From positions 2,046,001 through 2,110,000 of the forward strand of contig JAWNGF010000010.1 in assembly GCA_037039685.1 (NCBI GenBank): a stretch of 64,000 nt of DNA, given 5' to 3'. The notes below the pieces were generated by a model that did not search any database, had not been told where the DNA came from, and worked only from the letters and a program-made list of their open reading frames with translations. Position numbers and translations under genes: made by a program. Shown one piece after another: positions 1 to 9,800 of the stretch (the first letter of the stretch is position 1; every line of letters begins with the position of its first letter). Origin of the DNA: Ceratobasidium sp. AG-K (taxonomy: Eukaryota > Basidiomycota > Agaricomycetes > Cantharellales > Ceratobasidiaceae).

Positions 1-1723
1 GAAACTAGTCGACTAATCGATGCCGTAGTGGATGGGGTGCACGGACAAGTTGGCATCGCTGAAACCTGTCAGATAAGTGAGATCATCCTGAACTTCAAGC
101 TGGGATGTATAGTAGCAACTGACTTACACTACATGGTCATCCCATTCCCCCCGCAACCTCTCTCGCAACAGCATACATTTACTGTCCACCCCCAACGGCC
201 TTATTCACCGGGCGAGCCGATGAGATCCATGCAGTCAACGATTACTTTGGGAAAGATGATATACGCCGGCACCTATTTGTGTTACTCGGGCTGGGTGGTG
301 CTGGAAAAACGCAAATGGCGCTGAAATCTGCTGAATTACTGACCCGAAGGCAAGTCCTTCAGTGGGTGGATGCAACAAGTACCGACACATAACTTTGATA
401 CAGGTTTGAGGGCGTGTTATTTATTGATGGATCAACTCGCCAGAGCATAGAGGCGGCGCTCAGTGCCTTTGCCGCCTCTAAGCATATCGGCAACGGATAC
501 ATGGATACACTTAGATGGCTTGGAAGCCGTGATACCCGCTGGCTAATCATATTCGACAGCGTGGATGATCCTCTCATTCAAATACAGGAATACTTTCCCC
601 TAGGTGAAAGATATAGCATCTTGATTACTACAAGGCATTTAGAGGTCGCCCGTCTGGCACGAGACGAAGATGCCCGCTGCATCCTATCGGGCCTTGACCC
701 AACGGACGCACTTCAGCTATTCTTGAAGGTCTCCGGACTCGGCTTATCTGCCAGTGGGCTGCAAGAATCAGAGAAGGCAGCGGCTATCGCTCTACTGCAG
801 GTACGCTCATATGCAATCCACAACGTCATCCACTAGACCCTATTAAACTCAACGGTCCGTAGAAACTCGGCTACTTGGCACTGGCGATTTCTCAGTGTGG
901 CGCGTATGTTCGCCGAAACAAGTGCAGCATTATTGAATATCACGATATGCTCCTTGAAAATCCACATGAGATGCTAGGGTTGAGCGGCACGACCGTCGTG
1001 AATGTCCAAGGTTACGCACAATCCATTCACCTCAGTTGGGAATCAGGTTACAAACAAGTCGGCGTTAAATCCAAGCGGGTCTTAGGTCTGGCAGCGTTTT
1101 TGCATCGGGACCACATATCCGAGGGTATATTTCATCGGGCATACCTGAACGTAGAGAAGTACCACTCGGCGGTTCCACCAACGGACGGAGAGGCAGAGGC
1201 GCAACGCGAGGTCAAGGCCATCCTTGAGTCGTTCGTGGACGAGAAAGGCAACTGGAGCAGCCTTCGATTCTCAGAGGCGATGGGGGAGCTGGTGTCTCTC
1301 TCGCTCGTGACCTTCGACACCCATAGCCATGTATATCAACTTCATCCTCTCGTCCAACGGTGGACGCGCGCGCTTGCACTCGAGACGTCAATTGCAATCG
1401 AGCGTTCCGCATCACTATTGGCACTTTCCATTGATGAAGGAACCAGTAATGAAGACTCTGCGTTTCGACGAACACTGGTCCCACATGTGAACGAGATTTT
1501 GAGTCTATGTCCGACCCCGAGCCCGAATGTTGCTCGGCAGTTCGTCAAGATGCATGATCAAGCTCAGCATATTCCTCAGTACCAGCAGCTAGAACTTCAG
1601 GTTCTGGGCCCGTCTCATAAAAAATTCGAAATCACTACCGAAACAGTAAGCTGCGGTTTGGATATTTCACCCCTGCATAAGCTAAAATTCCCTGTGGCTG
1701 CCATTCAATCAGCCAGCAAATGA
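1..1723 (+). CDS. NB-ARC (NLR/STAND-type) protein, 5' end outside window
   Basis: This looks like a STAND-type P-loop ATPase of the NLR-like class that is abundant in agaricomycetes; a role in recognition or programmed cell death is family knowledge, not shown here. A CPPPT..FTGR segment begins near 183 and leads into the P-loop GLGGAGKTQ near 285-320. Walker B (RWLIIFDSVDD) lies near 538-572 and the sensor-like ILITTR near 620-637. A winged-helix-like stretch follows up to about 1400. Introns that keep phase fit at 354-410 and 801-862, giving a last exon 863-1723. The C-terminus stops soon after a TPR-like segment (YQQLELQVLG near 1580), so the usual long TPR array is missing and the gene may be 3'-truncated. 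A dead paralogue of the 5' half lies at 46980-52620. The start codon is off-window. Confidence 0.7.
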
Positions 1724-1789
1724 TATTATTAATTATTTTGAGCGAGCTGCCAAGCTGGACAACTATACATCAAAACTCATCCATAATTG

Positions 1790-2972
1790 GTGGCCAAATA
1801 AAACGAGGCGGGGGGGTTCAGCGGACGTTCATCGAGTCAACACCATAGACGGTACGTATGTAGCAGTGAAATGTATTTTTGTTCGTCATAACGTAGGTGA
1901 TGGCAAAATCCTCAAGGCACGTATGAATAAACCTAAGCAGAAAATTGCTAATGCCAGAGACTAGCGTACCGCAAGGGAGCTCGAGGTCTGGTCTACGCTT
2001 AGACACAAGAACATCCTTCAACTTCTTGGATTGGCGGTTTACCACGATCAGGTAGCAATGATATCCCCCTGGATGGAGCTTGGGGGTATCGTTAAGTTCG
2101 TGAACGAAAGACCGACTGAGGATCGATATAACTTGGTGTGTATCACCTGTCATCATTGGCTCTGGTTCTAATAGCAGCCCGCCAGAGCATACAAATCGTG
2201 GAGGCAATAGCGTATCTTCACAGCCGAAATATAGTATGTGTTAGTGTCAGTGCTCAACAGCCGACTGTCAGCGCTGAATCCTAAGTAATCCAAGGTGCAT
2301 GGTGATATCAAAGGGGTATGCTGTTACCGGAATTTGAGATACCTGTTTGTGCTGACACGAGATACTAGGATAACGTGTTAATTTCTGACGATGGAAATCC
2401 TATGCTCACGGACTTTGGTTTAACCATGATGACCGGGAGCAACTTGATGCTGTCAGCGACAGATACGGGCGGGGGTACTACGAGATGGATGGCACGTACT
2501 CCTGTCACCGGTACTAGCAATCTTATGACATATGTCTCATATAGGCACCAGAGCTCTTTGAACCTAAGGGATGTCGCTCAATAGAGGCCGACATATATGC
2601 ATTAGGAATGGTATGTTAATGGGGAGCAGACTTGCGGGTGCGCGAACCTGATGTTGTAATACTTGATCACCCTAGACGATACTGGTGAGCAAGTTTATGG
2701 TACTGAGGTTCTCGGCGTTAAGATGTGACGCACTGCAGGAAACACTCACCGGACAGCCACCGTTTGCAGGGATCAAACGCGACTGGGAGATCCCAGATGC
2801 TGTGAGGAAGCGCCAGACCCCTCAACGCCCGGGATACCTTTTACCACCCTCCCGGCTCAAAGATGTATTCTGGGACGCGATGTGCAGGTGTTGGGTGTAT
2901 GAACCGGCCCAGAGGGCTCAAGCGAGGGAAATCGAGGAACTTGTTAGAGGGACAATGGCGTTGGCCGTTTAG
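1790..2972 (+). pseudogene. Protein kinase domain gene, fragmented
   Basis: Pieces of one Ser/Thr or TKL-like kinase domain occur in order but not in one frame. A VAVKC segment with the ATP-binding lysine is near 1858-1875. ELEVW..LRHKNILQLLGLA is near 1980-2040. An alpha-E-like helix ending AYLHSRNI is near 2185-2222. VHGDIKG (HGD in place of HRD) is near 2295-2315, NVLISDDGNPMLTDFGL with the DFG motif at 2369-2425, PELFEP near 2550, and the C-lobe ending WVYEPAQRAQA near 2890-2930. Several gaps have GT..AG boundaries and may be introns, but the junction before PELFEP needs a non-canonical donor and others do not join cleanly. I therefore call it broken. The foldback element begins 14 bp after the last coding match. 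Confidence 0.6.
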
Positions 2973-2985
2973 TTGGAGAATATTA

Positions 2986-3781
2986 TACAGTTAGTTACAT
3001 TACTATATGCAGAAATCACGTGCGAAGAGGATTTGGCTTGGATCCAAGTAAATCGACCTACAGAAAATGTGTGTTAAATACAATAAGATACAGCAGTGTC
3101 AGGGCTACATACCATATAAACTGGCGTGTCTGTAGTACCAAAAATGACTGAGTTAAAAAATTACTAAACACGAGGCTGTGTCCATACCGTTTTGTAACAC
3201 ACGGTTGTGCTTGAACACTCCCTGTTGGCACTTGTCAACCAGAGGGTTATGGTACCTGCTATTAAACGATCATGACACATTTGGGCTACTATAATTGTAG
3301 GATGGCTTTATTCACTGGTGAGAGAACTAGAATTGCTAAAGATGCACAAAAAAAGCGCTGAGCAAGGGATTTAAGGCTCAATGGGTGTGTTACGTTTTTG
3401 AGCAACTCTAAATGCCATCTAAGATGTTATTTGGGTAAATGATTGCTGTAGAGTTACTAGCACAGGTCTTGGGGTGTTTTTACATTTGCTTTCCCATTGA
3501 AAACGAGTTTCATATGTGCACACATGAGGCCCACATGGCAATATTACTGCATTTTGGGATGCTTAATCACTGTCAATTGGCTTGATACTGCCTATACACA
3601 TGTATAAGTGACAGGAAATTTTGCTGCGCTGAGAATCACCTTGCTCCAGCACTGCCAATGGGTTGTTAAGAGGCAAACTTATGGGAGTAAAACAACCCTG
3701 TTGCCTTACTCCAGCAAATCATGGTCACCCCAAGCATTTGAACAGATAATCAAAAAATAGGGCAGCAGTAATGAGATAAGA
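2986..3781 (+). repeat. Left arm of the foldback element
   Basis: The outer ~90 bp is nearly identical to the complement of 46744-46833; several differences are at CpG (for example cacGtgcGaag against cacAtgcAaag). Further in, 3340-3405 matches the complement of 46426-46490. Blocks 3470-3560 and 3620-3720 match the complements of ~4000-4090 and ~3850-3950. Similarity drops to perhaps 75-80% in the middle. No gene is visible. Confidence 0.7.
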
Positions 3782-3784
3782 TCT

Positions 3785-4170
3785 ATGGCTAATCCCTGAA
3801 TGAGGGTGTCCTCATTCTAATGAGCTCATAGAGAAACAATTTAGGTTTGCCAAGGTAGGGTGCCAAGGTTGTTTTCCCTTTGTAAGTTTGCCTCTTCATG
3901 GCCCATCAACAGCTTTGGAGCAATGCAATACTCAGTCCTACAGCAGCTCTTGTTATTTATGCATGTCTATAGTTATCATTGAGCAAGGAAACAATGTTTA
4001 AGTGCCCCAAAATGCAATAATACTGCTGCCTGGGCCGCATGTATGCACAAACAAAACATGTTTCCAATGGGAAAACAAATGTAAAGTACACAAAAAAACC
4101 CTTCTGATTGATTTAATGAACTATTCTACCCAATGAAAACGTTGATTCATGTCCGAGGCCTCTCAAAAAT
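3785..4170 (-). repeat. Inner part of the right arm of the foldback element
   Basis: This is the inverted counterpart of ~3400-3780. It stops at AAAAT (4166-4170), the target site of element B, and the arm resumes at 46426. No gene is visible. Confidence 0.65.
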
Positions 4171-4388
4171 TGTCACAACCCTAGTTGAACCCTGGAGGCC
4201 GAGACTCCACAGGCAGTGAGAATGGGGGTTGGGATGACGACAAAGGTCGAATGTATGGCACTTAGGCCTAAGTGAGTCATGTGATGAGTGATGGGGAAAA
4301 TGACAAGAGAACAAGTCTTGTCGAGGCAAGACTTGTGTTGCTGGTATATATACTCACTACTGTGGCTATGTACAATAGAGAGCAGGCG

Positions 4389-4845
4389 TGTCGTGAGCTA
4401 GCTCACTCCATCGGACTCGCCCACCGTCTAGCCCGCCTGTCTCCCGCTTTGTGTTGTGTTCCCCCGTTTCCGTTTGCCGCGTTGCCACCTTCTTGTGGTT
4501 GTTCTGTTTCTTTGTGTAACGCGGCTGTGCTTTGTACGAGTCATGTCTGTTTATACAGCATGACTCACATGGACACTCCTGACTGGCTTGTATGTATGAC
4601 TCGTGTGGCTGCGTCTTGTATGACTCAGTCACTTTCTGAATATATATAGAGGACCAACAAGCCTGGTAACCCCAGCTTGTTTTGTCTCGTCAAACATCCC
4701 CTTTGAGTGACACTTTAAACCACCCCTACCCTCAAGAGCCTACAGACACTTAAGTGTGTTGCGGTTCAAGAGGTCACTTAGGTCTTGGTGCCGTCCACTC
4801 TCCATCGCGGCTTATCTCATAGCCACTAAGAAGAAGCTTACGACA
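4389..4845 (+). repeat. Element A 5' LTR
   Basis: It begins TGTCGTGAGC and ends CTTACGACA. The TATA box is TATATATA at 4641-4648. AGCTTGTTTTGT at 4674-4685 is the predicted start of R. A stem with arms AACAAG..CTGG (4656-4666) and CCAG..CTTGTT (~4672-4682) lies between TATA and R. Confidence 0.95.
4641..4685 (+). promoter_or_regulatory. Element A TATA box and predicted RNA 5' end
   Basis: TATATATA at 4641 is followed 33 nt later by AGCTTGTTTTGT (4674-4685), which is the exact complement of the primer site. The spacing and complementarity together suggest that this 12-mer is the 5' end of the genomic RNA. The start itself is inferred. Confidence 0.7.
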
Positions 4846-4847
4846 TT

Positions 4848-4859
4848 ACAAAACAAGCT
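4848..4859 (+). other. Element A primer-binding site (self-priming)
   Basis: ACAAAACAAGCT lies 2 nt after the 5' LTR and is perfectly complementary to 4674-4685. I recognise no tRNA 3' end in it. This is the arrangement known from Tf1/sushi elements, where the RNA 5' end folds back as primer. Confidence 0.75.
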
Positions 4860-4867
4860 TAACAAAC

Positions 4868-6868
4868 ATGTCTATTCAAGAAGACGGAGGGTCACGTCCC
4901 TCGTCCACTAGATCAACACGAAGAGGACCCAGTCGGGCAGCAAGGCCTACTGGATCATTGAATGAGCAAGACATCGCACAAACTCAAGCGGGAGGTCCCG
5001 CCCGATCACGCTCTCAGAGCCAATCCTCAATGCCAGGAGCCTTCGGCATCTCTGACATGACAATAGTACAGGAGGAGGAACCTACCATCACGAATAGGGA
5101 ACCAGGAGATCTCACAAATGACCCCACCCCAGCTGTAATTCGCATTTCAACTGGAAGTCCAGGGCCATCACGTCCCTTGTGGCCACTAGGGACTAGGAGG
5201 CAGTTTTTTTCTCCCCAGCCTGAAGCTCATGGGGGCATGTCGCTTGTCCCCATTAGACCTCCTCCTACACCACACATCCCCAATGTACCTACAGTTCCTC
5301 AAATTGGAGGAACCATCACCAACGCAGGACCAATCCCAATGGCTTCCCAACCAGTCACACCAGCGATTCCGGCACCACCCTATGTCCCACAGGGTTACTC
5401 CGGGCAGTCGGCCTCAGTACCACAAGGCGCCAATGATCCGGGAAGCTCAAGTTCAAGTTCCGGTGCCAGCGGCAGAACTTTAATCAGTAATTTAGACGAC
5501 TTGAACGACCTTCTCGAAGGAAGACACAACGCCACCATTAGGGTTATAGACGGAATGAGGGTCACCATGGATCGAAGGCTTAGTGGCCTAGAACAAGCCA
5601 CACAGGTCCTAGCGAACAACCAACAAATCTTTAACAACTCCATCAACACCCTACAAGGCACCCTAACAGACATTCTGAACTCGGCAAGAAATGGCGAACA
5701 CAATTCCTTTCTAGTCGGACAAGATGTAACCCGCCTTCGAAATGAGGTTGCCAACACCCAAGGACTAGTAAACAATGTACGCGAAGAGCTTAACACTACC
5801 AGACAGGGGCAACTTGAATGGAACGAAGCGGTAACTCAAGGACTAGAAAACTTACGACAAGAAGGAACCTCCTTCACTACCAAAATCACGGAAGTTCAAG
5901 AAGCTATCAACAATATGCGAGAAGAAATCGACGAAACATCCCTGCACGGGATCCCTTCTAGGCGATCAAATTCTCCACCACATCCAGACGCGGAATCTAC
6001 CAGGATCGACGAATTAGAATTAAGAATCCAACGGCTGACCGAGAATCCAAACATCAGTAGCAGGCCACGACGTCCCAAGGTAACCCGCCCAGAAGCCTTT
6101 GACGGAAAGAAAGGGGAGGGTGCTGAAATGTTTATCACGCAAATGGAAAGCTACTTCATGCGACTAGGCGATCAATATGCTTCCAATGAAGAAAGGATTC
6201 ACGAGGCCCTAGCAAACTTCAAATCTGAGAACAAGGCTGCCACTCACTGGGCACAAGTTCTCTTACGATCGCTCAACCAAAGGGAAAATAACCAAAACCT
6301 GGCCTCATGGGAAAGCTTCAAGGCACACTTCATGGAACAGTTCAGCGACCCAAACAAAAAATCCAAGGCCGAAGCAGATATCCGAAAATGCAAGCAAAAC
6401 AACTCTGTAGCAAACTATGCTTCGGAGTTCCGATATCTTCTGATAGACGTAAACTGGGGACAAGAAGCCCTGATCAACCAGTTCAAGGAAGGATTAAAAT
6501 CAGAAGTCAAAACCGAACTAGCTCGCTTCGAACTGACCCTGATCAATGAAGATGGGACAGAACAAGAACTTTCCCTTGACCGGTGGATCTCAATCGCAAT
6601 CTCTATTGACCAGAAACTGCAACAAATCAAGACGTCAACAGGGAAGAAGGCCACCCAACCAACTGCTAGTGGACAATCCTCTACAAAACGGCTGCCTGAC
6701 GAAATATACAAAGCTAGGATAGCAACCAACCGCTGCCTGAAGTGCGGACAGGAAGGACACCGTTCATTCAAGTGCCCATCCAAGGAATGGATAACAACGG
6801 AACCTAGCGTTAAAGGAAGGGAGGCAACAATTGTAGAAGACTCGGGAAAAGAAGGGGTCTCCCTCTAA
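4868..6868 (+). CDS. gag: Element A Gag
   Basis: The 666-residue capsid/nucleocapsid precursor starts at the first ATG after the primer site. Residues 1-220 are low-complexity and rich in Pro, Ser and Thr. About 220-360 is predicted coiled coil (many Asn/Gln/Glu/Leu repeats). A retrotransposon-gag domain covers about 405-560 (EAFDGKKGEGAEMFITQME, then SWESFKAHFMEQFSDP). A CCHC zinc knuckle, CLKCGQEGHRSFKC, is at 623-636. The last codons contain the frameshift heptamer GGGAAAA (6844-6850), 15 nt before the TAA stop. Homologous Gags are at 21325/36912 (C) and 36428/27585 (D). Confidence 0.92.
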   Translation: MSIQEDGGSRPSSTRSTRRGPSRAARPTGSLNEQDIAQTQAGGPARSRSQSQSSMPGAFGISDMTIVQEEEPTITNREPGDLTNDPTPAVIRISTGSPGPSRPLWPLGTRRQFFSPQPEAHGGMSLVPIRPPPTPHIPNVPTVPQIGGTITNAGPIPMASQPVTPAIPAPPYVPQGYSGQSASVPQGANDPGSSSSSSGASGRTLISNLDDLNDLLEGRHNATIRVIDGMRVTMDRRLSGLEQATQVLANNQQIFNNSINTLQGTLTDILNSARNGEHNSFLVGQDVTRLRNEVANTQGLVNNVREELNTTRQGQLEWNEAVTQGLENLRQEGTSFTTKITEVQEAINNMREEIDETSLHGIPSRRSNSPPHPDAESTRIDELELRIQRLTENPNISSRPRRPKVTRPEAFDGKKGEGAEMFITQMESYFMRLGDQYASNEERIHEALANFKSENKAATHWAQVLLRSLNQRENNQNLASWESFKAHFMEQFSDPNKKSKAEADIRKCKQNNSVANYASEFRYLLIDVNWGQEALINQFKEGLKSEVKTELARFELTLINEDGTEQELSLDRWISIAISIDQKLQQIKTSTGKKATQPTASGQSSTKRLPDEIYKARIATNRCLKCGQEGHRSFKCPSKEWITTEPSVKGREATIVEDSGKEGVSL

Positions 6869-9800
6869 CTGTGTGTGGAGAGACCAAGAAACCGGCAACG
6901 GAAACAATGTACTTTAGAACGACAAATGAATCTGCCATTGTTTACGCAAACGTGACCAGAATCACAGAACCTATCCCAACCCTCATCGATTCTGGAGCAT
7001 CAAAAAACTTCCTGGACATTTCATGGGCTCGGTCCAACAACATCCCACTCATAGAACTCTCCACTCCTAGAAAAGTGATTGGTATCCAGGGGAAAGAACT
7101 TTCTCACCAAATTCGTTTCAAAGCTAAACTGAAACTGGAAGTGGAGGGAAGAACCTTCAAACAAAGCTTCTTTGCTATGCCCACTGGAGAAACAAAACTT
7201 ATCCTAGGATTGGAATGGTTAGAAGAATCAAACCCTGTCATTGATTGGAAAACAAAACACATAGCGTGGCGGTCAGAAGCCATTCAAGCAAGAACGGCCT
7301 CAATAGACGACCTGCCCGAAGAATTCAAGGAATTTGCCGACGTCTTTAGCGAAGAAAAATTCAAGAGAATCCCGGATCACCGCCCTTACGACTGTGCCAT
7401 CGACTTCAAGGAAGGAGCTGAACTCCCGAAACCAGCCAGACCTATCCCACTCTCTCCAGCAGAGTCAATTGCACTAAGAGAATACTTGGATGAAGAAATA
7501 GCAGCAGGGAAAATTCGACCAAGCAAATCACCCATTGCATCTCCTTGTTTCTTTGTCAAAAAACCTATCGATCCAAAGAATCCAGGGGCAGTCCGCCAAC
7601 TACGACTCGTCCAAGACCTCAGAGGGGTAAACGCCATTACAAAGGACGACAGATTCCCTATGCCCCTAATGGAAGACCTCCTGGATAAAATAAAGGACGC
7701 AAAAATTTTCTCCAAGATCGACCTACGCATGGGTTTCAACAATATCAGAATTAAGGAAGGCGACGAATGGAAAACAGCTTTCAGAACAAAAGAAGGACTG
7801 TTCGAATACGTCGTCATGCCTTTCGGACTGAAGAACGCGCCCGCCATCTTCCAAAGATATATGAATCACATTTTCCATGATCTCATCGACGTATGCGTCA
7901 TAGTATACATTGACGACATCCTAGTCTTCTCTAAGGACAGAAGCCAACATACCGTGGATGTCAGAAAAGTACTGAAGATCTTGCTGGAGGAAAATCTTTT
8001 TGCAAAGCTTCCAAAATGCGAGTTCTTCGTCACCAAATTGACATACACTGGACTTGGAATCAGCGACTCAGGCATCTCTATGGAGGAAGAAAAAGTAAAG
8101 GCAATAAAGGAATGGAAGGAACCAAGAACGGTCAAACAAGTACAGGCGTTCCTAGGATTCGCAAATTTTTACCGAAGATTTGTACCGAATTTCAGCCGAT
8201 TAGCAAAACCCTTGACAACCTTGACAAGAAAGGAGAACAAATGGGAATGGGGAAACGACCAGCAGGAAGCTTTTGAAGCCCTAAAAGCGGAAATCAGCAA
8301 GGAACCCACTCTACGCCATCCGAACCCTGACAAACCCTTCTTCTTGGAAACAGACGCAAGCGGAGTAGCAATGGGAGCAATCCTGTCGCAAAGGCAGGAT
8401 GATGGATACCTACACCCTATCGCTTTTCTGTCAAAATCTTTCAACGAGGCTCAGCTCAACTACGACGTCCACGATAAGGAACTTATGGCAATTATTGAAT
8501 CTTTAACACATTGGAGGCTATACCTTGAAGGAACAAAGGACCCTATCACCATCTACACCGATCATAGGAACCTACAATTCTGGAAGGAAGCAAGAACGTT
8601 CAACCGCCGACACGCAAGATGGCACCAATTACTTGCTTCCTATAACTTTGACATCATATATCGCCCTGGCATCCTGTCATCAAAACCGGACCTGTTGTCA
8701 AGACGGTCAGACCATGAAGATATCCCAACGCCTGAACAAGTTATGTTATCTGCTGAAAGGTTCAAAGGATTTATGGGACAAGTAGACACAAACATCATAG
8801 AAACTATCAAGGAGGCTCAAGAAACAGACGAAGGATTGGCGCAAATCAGAGAAATCTGCAATTCAAGGGAAACGTTACCAAAAACCCTACAACACAGCGC
8901 AAAAGATTACGATTTCAAGGAGGGGCTAGTATGGTTCAAAGGGAGGATCTACGTTCCAGAAGATAAAGAATCCAGACTGGCCATCATGCGAGTCCATCAC
9001 GACTCAAAAATTGCAGGACATCAAGGACAAGCTAGAACACTGGAACTTATATCAAGAAGGTACTTCTGGCCAGGGATGAAGCAAAGCATAAACAGATACG
9101 TGGAATCCTGCAAGACCTGCCAGCGGACAAAGGGATCAAAGTCAATAGTCCCGATCAAGCCTCTGGAAATCCCTAAAGGACCGTGGGAAGACATAGCGTT
9201 CGACTTTGTGGTGAAGTTACCAAAATCCAGAGGATCAGATAGCATCTTGGTAGTGGTGGATCGATTCTCAAGAATGGCGCACTTCATACCCTGCAAAGAA
9301 TCTCACACGGCAAGCGACCTTGCAAATCTTTTCATCACAAATGTTTGGAAACTACATGGTTTCCCAAAGAGTACAATCTCAGACCGAGGAACTACGTTCA
9401 ATTCGAAACTTATGAAAGCCATTTATGAGAAGATTGGAACTAGCCCAGGTTTCAGTACTGCCTACCACCCCCAAACAGATGGCATAACGGAGAGAATCAA
9501 TCAATGGATGGAAGGCTGGCTGCGATCGTTCGTCAACTACCGACAGGATGATTGGGCGGACTTATTACCTATTGCGGAGTTCAGCTATAATCTACAGAAG
9601 CATCGCGTAACGGGTAGTTCCCCTTTCGAGATTGTCTATGGGAGGGAACCACTGTGGAACATCTCAGCGGAAGAATTAGCGGTTCCAGAAGCAAACAACA
9701 TTGCAGAAAAATGGCGTAAAATCCACGACAAAGCAATTGCATCTATGGAAACCCAAAAGCTTCCAGGAGAAGAGCCAAAGAATAAGTACCAAGAAGGAGA

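Noticed and set aside
4272..4649. Open frame across the B/A LTR junction
   Set aside because: It spans the insertion boundary of two LTRs; similar frames occur in the other LTR copies and are fortuitous.
7386..7847. Antisense open frames inside gag-pol of the gypsy elements (also 8169-8444, 25334-26817 plus strand and others)
   Set aside because: They are shadows of the pol coding frame with no independent conservation or motif.
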